Assembly: GCA_001574975.1 (NCBI GenBank)
Contig: KQ965796.1
Location: forward strand, 206,600 to 270,599
Direction of reading: 5' to 3'
From: Gonapodya prolifera JEL478
Taxonomy: Eukaryota > Monoblepharomycota > Monoblepharidomycetes > Monoblepharidales > Gonapodyaceae
DNA length: 64,000 nucleotides
In this document: in pieces, positions 33,534-52,440 of the stretch
Layout: every line of letters starts with the position of its first letter
How positions within the stretch are numbered: the stretch's first letter is position 1
Program-made: the position numbers and the translations under genes
The notes under the pieces: generated by a model
The model's input: only the letters and a program-made list of their open reading frames with translations
Database searches by the model: none
What the model was told of the DNA's origin: nothing

Positions 33534-35197
33534 TTATTGTTTGAGCGAAGCGATCAACGCGTCCAGCATTTCCCTCCGGTAATCTTGCGAAACCTCCCAT
33601 ATCCCAACACCGCCAAATCCATTCGCCTTGGCAAGCTGGCCCTTTGCGGTGATTGTGCTCGGATCGTCGTACGAAACGAACGTGTAGGAGTTCGCCGAGT
33701 TTTGGCGCAGGGGTGTTGAGGCTTCGGTGGAATTCCAGAACGTTCTATGGTTGACAAACTATCCGTTTACGGGTACCGCGTGTTGTAACTGTCAAAGAAA
33801 CGTCTTACTTGGTAAACCCGCGCCTGCGGTGGAAGGAGTGGGGAGCCATCCGTTGGCCCGTAGGTCCCGATAGACCTTGTCGGAGTCGTAGATGTCAACG
33901 ATCTGGTGGAGACCGTTGTTGTCGTTCGAAGTTACGTTCCACTTTGGTGTAAAGGAACAGCACGGCGCATTCGGATGAGTCATGAGTCAAAACGATCAAG
34001 TTCTCAGATATCTGCACTCACGGACTTTCCGTAAAATGGTGTCAACAGTGTCAGCTTGACCGGGTCAACTCCAGCTGCCAGGAAGTCCGAGACACTCTTC
34101 CTCGCGTTACCGGCGTTGTTGGGATCGCCAGCTGCATCCTCGCCCAGAGGAGACCAATGACCTGCAAGCGGTTGAAGGACACCGACAAAGTCGAAAGCCA
34201 TCTACAAATTGGTGAGAGGAATGTGAGACTGACGGAATTTTGGAACGCTCCGATTCCACTGCAACTCACGATGTTGATCCAATCGACAATTTGCCCGTAA
34301 GACCACGTGTAGCCGTCGTATCGAGTGATATGAAGCGTACACGTCAATAGATATGAGGTCCTGGCTTCCGAGCGCCGCGCGGAGGTCTTGCAACAAAAGT
34401 TGAAAAAAGGCTCCGTCGCCAAGAGAGAAGTAGTTTTGGTCCAACCCGCCACCGCGAGGGTCTAAAATTAAAGTGCTGGAAGCAGTAAATGCAATGTAAA
34501 TTTGTCAGGGAGGACGGCGCTACACTCACATTCCCACTTCAATCACAGCACAAATCGGGGTGTAAGGGCGTGTGAAAAAACAATGTATTCACGCAGATCT
34601 CATGCCACTCAGGTCAAGATCCACTCCGACGAATCCATAATCTTGGCATGCGTTCAAGCACTCCTGCGCAAAAGCCTTCCTCGCCGCAGGGTTTGCGGCC
34701 ACGGCACTGAAGTTTTGCGACGAACTCCACCCGCCAATCGAAAGCATGGTTCTGAACCCGTATTTTTGCTTCATGGCGTTGAGGCGTGGGATGGCCTCGT
34801 TCCCCTCAGCTTGGAAGTCCGCGTACGAGTCGGTTGAAACGATGGAGCCGTTCTTTAGCACGGTCCAGAAGGCCCACGCGTCGGTGTCGACGCCAGTGAA
34901 GTCGATGCCGGAGACACTCAAGTTGCAGTATGTCATCCAGTTGGCGTAAAATGCGAGGACGCCAGAACCTTGCTTGGGCGGTGCGGATGGCGGTCGGGTT
35001 AATGCCGGTGACGAGACATTGGCAGCGGTAACCCTGGTGCTAGGGATAATCACGTGTTCAGAATAAGTGTCACCAAACTCAGCGGAATGCCCAACTCTCC
35101 CGACAGTGCCAAGACTGTTGTTTCCCACTGGCGGCTGAGCGATGGCGAAAGGTGAGACAAAGAGTAGCCCACACAACGCGACGAGTCCCCAGCGCAA
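33534..35197 (-). CDS. GH18 family chitinase
   Basis: Secreted chitin hydrolase. A signal-peptide-like stretch (RWGLVALCGLLFVSPFAIAQ) precedes the TIM barrel: GVLAFYANWMTYCNLSVSGI, AFWTVLKNGS, YGFRTMLSIGGWSSSQNFSA (SxGG motif), YGFVGVDLD, then a 7-nt exon coding Trp-Glu, then YPRGGGLDQNYFS. Later exons hold DLRAALGSQDLISIDVYASY, WSYGQIVDWIN, MAFDFVGVLQPLAGHWSPLG, GVDPVKLTLLTPFYGKS, TFVSYDDPSTITAKGQLAKA and NGFGGVGIWEVSQDYRREML, ending LIASLKQ at 33534. With the micro-exon the DxxDxDxE-type signature reads VDLDWEYP. Its upstream donor is ctgagt rather than gtgagt (34612-34607), so correct splicing is in doubt. The first in-frame codon at 35197 is TTG; the true start probably lies in an upstream exon. 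Confidence 0.78.
34530..34536 (-). other. 7-nt micro-exon with chitinase catalytic Glu
   Basis: The exon TGGGAAT is flanked by acceptor attgaag and donor gtgagt. Joined to ...VDLD before and ACCCTCGC after, it gives W-E-Y-P-R, the conserved catalytic signature of GH18. Without it no reading joins the two large exons with a Glu at this site. Confidence 0.6.
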
Positions 35198-35504
35198 TCT
35201 TGCAGAGGTAACGCTGTACTGCAGTGATCCGAAAGGTGAACAACCCCTCCTTACAAAGGACAGAGGCCGCCAGCCAGGCTGAGAGGGACCAGCAAAAACT
35301 ACCCTTCGAGACCTTACGGCAGTATAACGAACCCCGACGGACCCTTTCCACGTTCAAGCCACCCGAATAAACTCTTTTTATGGGGACAAATGAATACCTT
35401 TGTGTCAGAATTGGGGGGTGAGAAGCGTTGAGAATGAATTGGGGCGGCGAGAATGGCAGCTGAAACGAGAATGACCTTTACATGGTACATTACACGTTGG
35501 TATT
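35198..35504. other. Divergent promoter region
   Basis: Lies between the minus-strand chitinase and the plus-strand ankyrin-type gene. A minus frame stays open through 35200-35340 and may include the true chitinase start. No other feature. Confidence 0.4.
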
Positions 35505-36371
35505 ATGAACGCTGTAAAGTCAAAGTTTCATTTGAAGACATGGAGGGATCGAAAACAGAGACTGTCGATTTCAAATTCAATGTTTTCCCTTCTGCGGAGT
35601 CACACCGCGACAGCGACTGAAAAGCTAAACGCGCAGCTCATCGAGGCGGTAGAGGAAGGTCGGGATGCTGACGTACCACGACTGATTGACGCAGGAGCGA
35701 GTCCTGACGCGCGGAAGCGGGTGACCCTGAAAGTCATGGTCAGCAAGCAATCGCGGGGTGGCTCCCAGTGGAGGGAGGATACCGTTGACTGTGAGAGCGC
35801 TCTGGTGCTGGCGATCCTACATGCGCGGGTCGGCATTGTCCGGATGTTGCTGGAGAAGGGCGCAAAGGTGGAAGGTTCTGTGGAGTGGAAGATCGGCAAC
35901 TGGTGGCATGGGAAGTGGGGAGCGTCCGAGTGGGATCGCGTGCGATGGAGGATGACTATTACCTTTCCGAGCTTGTTGTGTTTGGCGATTGGTGAAGGAG
36001 GAAACTTGACGTCGTGGGATAAAGTCTCCATCGACCAACCGTTCGACGGCGGGCGACTTCAAATCAACCTTAAAGGTGGTACGGTCACGATCAGTCACCC
36101 GGTGAAGATGGAAGACTCGTGTGTCACGTGTAAAATTCAACCGAATGGCGAGATTGTGCGTCTCCTCCTCGCACGCGGCGCACGCGTCTCTGACGTCGAA
36201 CTCGCCGCGGCTCGGAAGAGTCCCAACAAAGAGTTACTGCAGTGTTTGGAATTCGATCAGTGCACCAAGGAAGCTCTCACCGTACAGTTACGGGAACTCC
36301 AATCGCGTTCTTCTGTGATTGAAGGCAACATAAGAAGCAAGGAGCACTCACGTCAGATGCTACAAGAGTGA
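35505..36371 (+). CDS. Ankyrin-repeat-like protein
   Basis: Single-exon ORF of 288 residues. After a basic N-terminus it shows ankyrin-type helix pairs: LNAQLIEAVEEGRDADVPRL then IDAGASPDA; ESALVLAILHARVGIVRMLL then EKGAKVEGS; and PNGEIVRLLLARGARVSDVE. A non-ankyrin insertion (WHGKWGASEWDRVRW, FDGGRLQINLKGGTVTISHP) separates the second and third repeats. The C-terminus (TVQLRELQSRSSVIEGNIRS) looks coiled-coil. ATG 35505 is the first start; ATG 35580 is an alternative. Function unknown; probably a protein-interaction scaffold. Confidence 0.62.
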   Translation: MNAVKSKFHLKTWRDRKQRLSISNSMFSLLRSHTATATEKLNAQLIEAVEEGRDADVPRLIDAGASPDARKRVTLKVMVSKQSRGGSQWREDTVDCESALVLAILHARVGIVRMLLEKGAKVEGSVEWKIGNWWHGKWGASEWDRVRWRMTITFPSLLCLAIGEGGNLTSWDKVSIDQPFDGGRLQINLKGGTVTISHPVKMEDSCVTCKIQPNGEIVRLLLARGARVSDVELAAARKSPNKELLQCLEFDQCTKEALTVQLRELQSRSSVIEGNIRSKEHSRQMLQE

Positions 36372-36968
36372 GCAATCCTAATTCCTTTACGACGTACTGC
36401 TACTCACTCACATATTCCTTCTTTTTCGCAATTATGGTCGTGGAAACCAGAAAACTTTCAACGTTTGCCAGTAACCGCACTTACCTACAAGACTCCGGCG
36501 CAAGTATTGCCATACGGCACACGTCCTTATCGCATCGCAACGCCGCCTTTATGAGATTGACAACTGGTCTCAGGTAGGGCCTGGCCGAAGGGAAGGAAAT
36601 TTACGTTGGACGCGGACCCCTTGTGGGTGTCTATGCACGTCACGCGCCAACATCTTTCATATGTCGTGCACGTCGCTCGACGAAGAGACCACCAGGCATA
36701 ATCGGGGAGCGTGTTGTTAACTGTTCTCAACCACTTTCACAATATATATCATCGACGTGGTAGTCGTTGCCTCCTGGGGCGAGTTGTATATCGTACCATA
36801 CGCTTTACAATTTTCGAAACAGAAAGAGATCTGATACATGCCAAAGTTGCTCCGTGGATTCAGAATGCCAGCCACGATTTCTCTGATCCGGAACTCACCT
36901 GCGATATAAGGCATTCGAACAAATCGATGAGAACATTCGTACTCCTCTCATCGGAGTGACAAAAGAAC
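36372..36968. other. Intergenic
   Basis: Lies between convergent genes. No coding sequence or repeat recognised. Confidence 0.45.
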
Positions 36969-38050
36969 TCAAATATTCCCACGTCCCCGAGGTCTTGTCA
37001 ATCCACACTCGCCCGAGCTCTCGTCTGGTTGGGACGGTCCAAGAAGACCGTCGACGAATTGGTCAATAGTTTTCTTCTGGTCGTCTGAGAGAATGGAGAT
37101 GTAGGACTTTGATAGGACGCGGTCTTCAAGAAGTAAGTGGATGGTCACGGTTCTGATTGTCGAATCCAAGATACGACGAACAATCACGAACCTTTCACAC
37201 CTGCAATGTCGTCGGGATGCGACGAATGTGGAGCTCGTCTATCGGCGCGAGCGTAGATATGAAGTGGGGGTTGCTGAGAAGACGGCGCCAGGTTCCGTGG
37301 TGGTCTGAAGAGGGAAAATGGTGAGGTTGAGAAATTATGCGACGCGGTCGAGAAAGGTGACTGGAGCAGGTAGGTACATTGAGGAACTCCGGAGCCCTCG
37401 AAGGCTTGATAGTGTTTACGAAGTGTCGCGACCCAATTTGCTGGGCTGCAGTTGATTTCAGAGAATAGCCCAACACGGTATGGCAAACGATGAGGACCGC
37501 TGACCAATCTTTTCAACCTCTATGTTCCAAAGGAGAGCAAGAATGCCCCCAGGTCGAAGCGCAGCAGCTCCGTTGGTTACAAATCAATCGTGGTCGAGAC
37601 ACCAGTGGAAGGCCTGGAAAGGGCCATCGAGACTCAGAAGTAAGGAATGCAAAAACGTATCATCGTGATTGACGAACCTGTGCGGCAAAGACACGGTCCG
37701 CGTCGGCGTTGCCAATCGGAAATTCTTCAAAAGTCCGTCCTCAACAGTGATGTACCCATCCTTCCCAGCATACTTCTGAATCACGGTGTCTGCAAAGTTG
37801 AGACGCATCCCCGCAGATGGTTCAATTGCACGGATGTGCGAAATCCGTGAGTCGGACGCACTTTTGTGGTCGAGCAGGTCCCGCGTGGAGATACCCGTGC
37901 CACAACCGAGCTCGATGATTCTTACGGCTCGAGGTGGAGATGGAGTGCACGCGCGTAGAAGGGCCGATATTGCCTCTGGCGGGGTCTGTTGACTCTAAGG
38001 TAACCGCAGACACACTCGGCCATATCGACGATGACTCACAGCTGGGCCTG
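36969..38050 (-). CDS. SAM-dependent methyltransferase (class I)
   Basis: Small-molecule-type methyltransferase resembling the fungal Crg1/Tmt1-like group. Exons read from the 5' side: SVGLYNSARPS, EAISALLRACTPSPPRAVRI, then motif I IIELGCGTGISTRDLLD, AIEPSAGMRLNFAD (acidic-end SAM contact region), FQAFHW, RPGGILALLWN (post-motif strand), NWVATLRKHYQAFEGSGVPQ, TWRRLLSNPHFISTLAPIDE, and the last exon DRVLSKSYISILSDDQKKTI, ending at 36969. YNSARPS...PPEAI before motif I and AFHW are typical of this family. The 5' end is unresolved: the junction between SARPS and PPEA needs one base less than is present, so either a start exon is misplaced or there is a one-base lesion. Substrate unknown. Confidence 0.68.
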
Positions 38051-38424
38051 GCGCTGTTGTACAGGCCGACGCTCCCACCGCATCGAATCCTGTTCGTTCT
38101 ACGGCGTGCATTTTCTGATGCTAAGGTTGATGGCTTGAGTTTCGTTCGGTGGAAAGATTCCGATCCCTCGTGGCCTGTGCACAAAGTTTTGTTTTCATAC
38201 GACACGACGTCGGAACGCGAGGTGGGCGCAATGCTGAGACGGGAGTGCGTGCGGATTCGCGTTGCTGATACGTAATCTTTGACTTGGCTGGGTCGCGGCT
38301 CCTTCCCATCGATACAACTCACCCAAAAACGACCGCGCCCATACTTGCCCACATTCAACACCCACCCCAACGTCAGACGCCCTCTTGATAATCCCAGCAT
38401 TCCATCCACCTCGCAAGATTTGAG

Positions 38425-41943
<3,519 letters not shown>

Positions 41944-42323
41944 GTCGTGGTCTGGGGTAATAGATTCGGCGGGAGTCGCAGCCCCCGTGTAGATGGCAGT
42001 TTTACGGACGTACGATTCATGATGTATTAGCTCGCCGTCGAAAAATGATGTGTGTATTCCGAACCTTGTGGTTGTTTGACCACCGTCGGTCCAGTGACAT
42101 CTTTTCATGCAATATTGTTCGGGGTCTGTTTTGACTTGGCCTTTTTAAATCCGTGCTTTGAGTATGAAGATGACAAGTATCGACGATATATTAAACGTAA
42201 TAAATTCAATGTACAGCTGGTCTGAACCTAACCCTCCAACAGTTGTGTATCAATGCTAGGTTTCCACACGTTCCCATCCACCATTCGATACAAACAATAC
42301 CAGTCCAAGAACACATCCCCCAA
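41944..42323. other. Convergent 3' spacer
   Basis: Lies between the fusion gene stop and the Lst8 gene stop. AT-richer (42180-42240); no gene seen. Confidence 0.5.
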
Positions 42324-44369
42324 TCACAAGCTCACATCATGTAGTGCAACGCACACGACGGCCTTCTGATGGCCGTTGTAATGTCGGATAGTCTCGCCAG
42401 AAGCGAGGTCCCACAGACGGGCTGTGTGGTCAGACGAGCCTGCGTTCGGCGGGGGTCAGAGGCGGGAGTAGAAGGGTACCACCGTTAGTCGAAACGAGAC
42501 ATGTGAATTATGAAACCCAGCCAACCCGAACAGAAGACTCACCCGTAACAAGGTACGCCGAATCGGCCGAAAACGCCGCGTCCCAGACCCACCGCTGGTG
42601 CCCCTGCAGGGTTCTATCGAGTAAAAACCCGACCTCTTCGTCCGTGTCCTCGGGGAGGGAGGTCAGTGTGGGGTGCGTTGAGGCGGCGGGGTGCGAAGGG
42701 TCGGAGACCAGGCGCCAGGTCTTGACGGTGTGGTCGGCAGAGCAAGTTGCGAGGACGCTTGGATAGTCGACGTCGGCACATATCGCAGCCATGGTCGAGT
42801 TTGGGTGATCAAGGAGAACGGGAGCATATGTTGTGCAGTGCAAACGGGTCAGTGAGTTGTCGGTTGAACACACAATGGAAAGAGCGAGCAACTCACTTGG
42901 TATCGGGCGACATGACAGCTTTGGTTATGTACTTGCTGTGCGCCTGCACCTTTTGCAACGGGTTCACCATGGCCTCGCCTGCCTGCACATCGCCATTCAC
43001 ATCTGCTCCCGTCCCACTCCCCTTCCCCGACCCGCCCATCCCGGCAGGCGAACCTTCAACCGTGATCGCCCCGCCGCCGCTCTTGAGCCTCCACACAAAG
43101 AACCTGCCCTTGTTGTTGGCCGCCACGAGTACGGACCCGTCGCTGTTCACGGCGACGCTGCGCGCGGCAACGTCTTCTTCCGGAACAAGTTCCAGCGTGC
43201 ACCGAGTTTCGCCAAGGTCCCATACACGGACGGACCCGGAGGCGTCGCAGGAGATGAGCTCACCGAGGTTTGGGTGGATGACGCAATCGGAGACGGGGTG
43301 TTTGATCGGGAGGTCACGCTGGGGGGTGGGTGCCCTTTCCATCGGTGACCATGACGACGGGAAAGGTTTTTGGAGGAATGGACGACAAGTGTCAAATGTC
43401 AAGAGCCACGCGAACGGGTATCGCCAGCCTCTGCTCCGGTCCTTCGCAACTTCATCACTCAAGCTTGTTCGATCACAACTCCTACAGCACTCTTTGTATC
43501 TCGCCGTTCCCGTTGTCCCCAGAAATCCAGGTATATCAACCCCCACACCCCACGGTGCAACCCGGCCAGCACCAAACGCACCTCACATCCCAGACCTTCA
43601 CCGTCCCATCCTCCGATCCCGTAACAATCCACCTCCCAGCAGCCTGATACGCTACAGCGGTGACATTTCCCTTGTGCCCGTCGAACGTGGAGATGGGGTT
43701 CGGGTTGTTGGATTGCACGTCGAACAGACGGACGTGAGGGTTGCCTTTGGTAGGTGCGTGAGAATGGGAAACGGTGGGGAGGGGGGTGGAAAGATAATCA
43801 TCGGGTTGGCGAAGGGGGAGTTCATTAGCAATACGATATTTGAACGTAACTGCAATACAACGAGACGCGGAAGGGGTGNACGTACCTGCGGCGACGAGAA
43901 ATCGCTTATCGGGTGATATCGCCAGGCGATTTATTTGCTGACAGGCGAGGAGGAAGACCATCGGTGTCAGTGCAATCGCGAGGTGCGAGTTATTGAACGA
44001 CCAGATTCAGCTGCTGCACGCTTTACGGCCGAATTCACCACCAGAACGACCGTTCAAAAAAGTCGCACCAGTCTCGACTACGTGTCCAACGTCGCCAGTC
44101 AAGCGGATACGCTCCGGCTCGGTGGAGCTGAATGAACTCGCCCTCTTTCACATCCACAGATGCGCCACCCGATTCTCCATCCTTCCAACCCTCCCACTCT
44201 CAGCCATACCACAGAAAAACGCACCGAGTCTGGGTAGTTAATGGTACGGACACACAGCCCACTCAGAGCCTCCCAAAACCGAATTGTGTGGTCGTATCCC
44301 GCCGACGCGAGCACGACGTCTCCGCCTGCTGTTCCACCGGATGCGGCTGCGGATGCGTCGTCGGACATG
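42324..44369 (-). CDS. LST8: TOR complex WD40 subunit Lst8
   Basis: Seven-bladed WD40 beta-propeller that binds the kinase domain of TOR in TORC1 and TORC2. ATG 44369 begins [12 protein letters not shown], then [20 protein letters not shown], the hallmark Lst8 start. Following exons: [170 protein letters not shown], and [15 protein letters not shown], ending at TGA 42324. All blades are present. An Ala/Gly/Ser-rich insert ([20 protein letters not shown]) sits in the middle blade loop, which is common in fungal orthologues. There is a single N at 43879, inside an intron. Confidence 0.92.
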
Positions 44370-44936
44370 CGCGAGCGAGGGGGGAGAGCAGCGGGGTGAA
44401 GTGAGTGGGTAGTTGTGGACCGACTTTGGTCAGCTGAGATTTGGGAAGCACTAGTTTGGAAGCTCTTGCACTGAGTTTGTCGTTCACACTCAATGGGACT
44501 CATTTTACATCTCAAATGTGACCATAGGGCATCTGAGAATATAGTCTGTTTATTCTTAGCCACGAGCTTTTCCGGAAGACGCCTTCGGTGGTCCCGATCC
44601 CCTCAGTTATGAATGCAGACACAGCTGGACGAGCATAGCTGCCGTAGCCACCGACTGCGCTGCCATGCTCGTCTCCCACCTCCTCTCTTCTCGGTGCACC
44701 TGGGTCGCAGAGAGGCGCTTCCACGATGTGAGCTGTGTCTGTGATGGTTGGAGGAAACGAAACCTTGGACTGGACTGGTGTTGCAATGTGCAAAGTCATA
44801 AAGCATTATGATATTTGCGTGACAGATTTTTCGTTCACTATCTCGTTCTCCATATCCTTCTCCAATAACCTCTGCAATATTAACGCTCGACATCCACAAC
44901 GTATCCTAAGCGCAACATCCATGCAATTACAGAAGA
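44370..44936. other. Intergenic
   Basis: Promoter side of LST8 and 3' side of the GPI-type gene. An in-frame upstream ATG (about 44511) could extend Lst8, but the family starts at the WD repeats. No other feature. Confidence 0.45.
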
Positions 44937-45626
44937 GAGAAGAAACCTGGACATGAGCGTTTGATCATGGATTAGCTTGAGCCCGGGAACATCAATTGGC
45001 AGTGGTCCCATAAACTCACCGGCAACGATAAGTGCAAGACCTCCGGCAGTCTTGAACTCCGTCGACCGAGAAGCACCGCCGACTTTGGAGTTGTACGCAT
45101 TGCAAGCGGTCGTATATGCCTGGAGGTTGGCCACTTGCGGGTTGCTCGCGTAGTTGGAGCACTGGGCTGCGTTGGAGGACGCGTCAAAGGCGTTAATGAC
45201 ATCGGTGTTGTTGGAAGCAAGAGCGTCGCAGATTTGGTTGGTGGTGGTAATGGTCGCGTTCACGTCGGCCGCGGTGTACCCGCTCTGTGCGCCGGCCAGG
45301 TTGGCGCTCGTGAGCAAGGCGTTGAGGCAGGTGAAGTAGAGGTTCTTTTGGGTGGCGGTGCATTGAGCGAGCTGGACGAATTTAGAGCAAGGTGTGGTTT
45401 GGACGGCGACGGCGCCCTTGACGAAGGAGTCACACGAAGTGCAGTCCAGTTTGGTGGCGCGTTTGTCCAAGTGGTCTGCGATAGCACCCAGCAAATGCGG
45501 AGGGTGATCAGGCAACGGCTGGTGTGCGAAGACGATGGTGCGGAACTCACAGGACTCCAAAGCGAAGCTGGAGGAAACGAGAAGGGCCAGGGCCAGGGCG
45601 ACGGTGATGATGCGGATGGAAGGCAT
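44937..45626 (-). CDS. Secreted Cys-rich, GPI-anchored-type protein
   Basis: Three-exon gene of about 200 residues, family not recognised. ATG 45626: signal peptide MPSIRIITVALALALLVSSS. Intron 1 (gtgagt...atcgcag) joins ALES to YHLDKRATKLDCTSCDSFVK, with a KR site that may be a Kex2-type cut. The body has about ten cysteines in a helical, Ala/Asn/Thr-rich chain (KFVQLAQCTATQKNLYFTCL, TTTNQICDALASNNTDVINA, AAQCSNYASNPQVANLQAYT). Intron 2 after GGLALIVAG leads to FFSLL and stop at 44937, giving the short hydrophobic C-terminus typical of GPI attachment. Probably a wall or surface protein; function unknown. Confidence 0.62.
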
Positions 45627-46346
45627 GTTCGGTTTGATGGGGTCTGGGGCTTTGAAAGGCTGTAATGCCGGATGTTGCACTGTCCATCGTTTTATAGTCA
45701 TCGCAACGGTTCTGGAACTGTTTCTGAACTCTACCTTCGTTTCTGTGTCAGCGCCCGAAGAACACATGTATATTCGGCAAAATATAATCGAAAAAGTCAA
45801 CGATGGTGATCTCGATCCAGCAATTACAGGCGCTCTCAGCGAGCTTAGAAACGACGTCTTTTCACTGCAGTATCGTGTCATACATCGCCGGTCTGCCTGC
45901 GACCCAACGAATTCAACGTGGCCCCCGATCAAGCAAGTCTCCGCCGAGCCCTCGGCAGATACGCAATGAAGTGACCTGGCCCGATTTGTCATAGATAATG
46001 TACAGCAAATAGTTCTCAGAACCGAATGTTTGTTTTCCAGTGGCGCATATTTACAAACACTTCGCCGTTGCCGTTGCCTGGCAACAGAGTTGTCGTTAAC
46101 GAAACCTGCAACCTCTGTAGTATGGAAGCTAATGTGAAGATATTCGAACATTTTTCCGTTGTTTCACCAATTTTTCGTTGCAAACGTGTAGGGCCACAGC
46201 ATCCAAATCCACCAACAGATAAAAAAAGAAAAGAAGTGCAAGATGAATTTTGCTCTGCAAAGCGAAACAATAAGTAAAGAGTGTTGAGTGCAGGGGCCAT
46301 GTGAGTCAGTTTTGTTTGTGCGAGCCAACACGTTCGCCGTCAGCCC
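45627..46346. promoter_or_regulatory. Shared divergent promoter region
   Basis: A 720-bp spacer between the divergent GPI-type gene and PRP4. It must contain both 5' UTRs and promoters. No core element was identified with confidence; no ORF supported. Confidence 0.4.
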
Positions 46347-50584
<4,238 letters not shown>

Positions 50585-51690
50585 GAATGAATATCTTGTG
50601 GAGAGTAAGAGGCGTGTGTGTAGAGGGCATATTTGGGGACTCACATGGGTTTGAAATTTTGGACGAGGTGACTTGCGATATCTTCCGACGAAAACACCGG
50701 CACAGTTTCTTTCGACAGAGGAATACTCATTTGATAAGGGAAAATCGACCGTTGATGTTTGGTCTTGGTTTCGAGTAAACTTCTATTCCGCTTCTCGAAG
50801 CAAAGAGGATCTCTTTCAACGCCTTTCGATCTTTGTTGTGGCATGGCTCGCGAGTCTTTTTGGCTTTGGGAGCTGTTTGGACTTGCGTGCCGTAAGTGCC
50901 ACTTGTTGAGGGAAGCATTGTTGTGTGTCACAGAATACTTGAACTTGTGCACCCCTTCTCTCCTATCCTCGCTCTCTTGGAAACCTGGCCTCGCGCACTT
51001 CATTGAATTTTGTTCTTCGGCGGGATGATGAGACGAACATCTTCATTCTAGTTTCAGTCTCGGATCGACATATTTTGTACATTTCATATTTGCGACACTG
51101 AATAACAAGATAAACAGCAGTCTCCCCCCGTTATCCCCCGACCCTTCCCCTTAGTTGGACGTTTTTCCTTTATGTGGATGAGTTAAGGTGCACGATGCAC
51201 AGTGCGAAACTGTGCCGACATTCAAGACAATTGATTTGATTTGAACAGAGCACCATCGAGACACAGGATGTCTTCCCAGTAGAGGTTATACTAGAGCCGA
51301 CCACCAAACTCATCCCAGGGGGTTCAATCGTACCAGGTAATTTGCTCTTTTTCGTCGCTCCGGTCGACAGGATTGTCTGATGTCGCCTGAATCACGTTCC
51401 AAATTCGTTCTCAATGCGTAATCCAACGTCCCTCTAGGGTAATCACTACTGAGATCGTGGGTCTGGATCTGCACAAACCCGTGCCTACCACTACTCCAAT
51501 ACCGCTGGATCATGCTGCTACCAGAACTCAAATGGATCGACATATTATAAAACGCAAGAAGCGTCTGGCAAGTGACTGATCAAGACCTGTACTGGATAAC
51601 GCAATATCCACAACACGACCATTGAACGTCCGAGCTCATCGTGGAACAACAGGTGCTCCGATCCGGATACGAGGAATTTGTGCAGAGATC
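50585..51690. other. Gene-free spacer
   Basis: PRP4 3' UTR and following AT-richer sequence. Open frames are short and lack protein character. This is the last ordinary fungal spacer before the subtelomeric part. Confidence 0.45.
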
Positions 51691-51699
51691 CCAATTCGG

Positions 51700-52440
51700 A
51701 TTACAATACAGTGCGTTGCATTCCACAGCTGTTCAGTCAAACTTACCTAACCCTAGCGAAGTGTGGTAGCGGTTGTGTATCATGCAGCACACTTTATCCG
51801 CAAGGCGTTGTACACGGCTGGGCGTACTGCGATGCTAGTACATATGCTTTTGGTGAGGAATTTTCCTGTCGATTGCTTCACTGCAAGCAATCTCATGTTC
51901 TTTTCCAAGAATGCTATCCTGGATACATACAATCTGGAGGAACTTACATTCGTTAGTTAAATTTAGTGTACGAAACGTTACCTCCGAAACTGAGATTTGG
52001 TCTGGCTTAGTCCGATCTCCGCCTCCACCACCTTCACTTCCTCGCTCCTCCACCACCCCCTTCACTTCCTCCTCCACCACTACCACCACCACCACCTCCT
52101 ATAATCTCACCTCCTTCTCCACTCCCTTCAGTTGCTCCTCCTCCTCCACCGCCGACTGCTGTCACTACTTCATTCATAACCGTGTCTCGCGAGCCCCTTC
52201 CTTACCTTCATCACTGGTGTCGATATCTACGATCAGCTCTCCATTAAGTGCAGTCACGGAAACACCCAACACGCCTAATCTCGGTCTCATTGTTGGTGCT
52301 GTGATTGGTGGAATAGCAGCACTGTGTCTTTTAGGGTTTTTCGTAACCAGTATAGCGTTGCGGACGGTCCGGTCCGGACCGGTCCGGACCGACCTTGGAC
52401 CGAAGTCGGTCCGGTCCACGGTCCGGCCCGACCTTCGAAA
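51700..52440 (+). pseudogene. 3' remnant of a Cys-rich transmembrane protein gene
   Basis: Coding-like frames with stops. A Cys-rich ectodomain piece (LAKCGSGCVSCSTLYPQ, AYCDASTYAFGEEFSC, ECYPGYIQSGGTYIR) is followed in another frame by a Ser/Thr/Pro stalk (52020-52260). Then comes a clear transmembrane segment LGLIVGAVIGGIAALCLLGF. The frame then enters the GGTCCG block and ends at 52480 in virus-like sequence. I infer a surface-protein gene whose cytoplasmic end was lost when the flanking block arrived. No start exon was found. Confidence 0.45.
52361..52433. repeat. GGTCCG/CGGACC palindromic block at insert boundary
   Basis: About 73 bases built from overlapping GGTCCGGACC palindromes (two adjacent perfect copies at 52371-52390) and variants. 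GC content changes sharply on the right side, at about 52440. It is the left boundary between fungal sequence and the AT-rich virus-like block. Confidence 0.65.
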
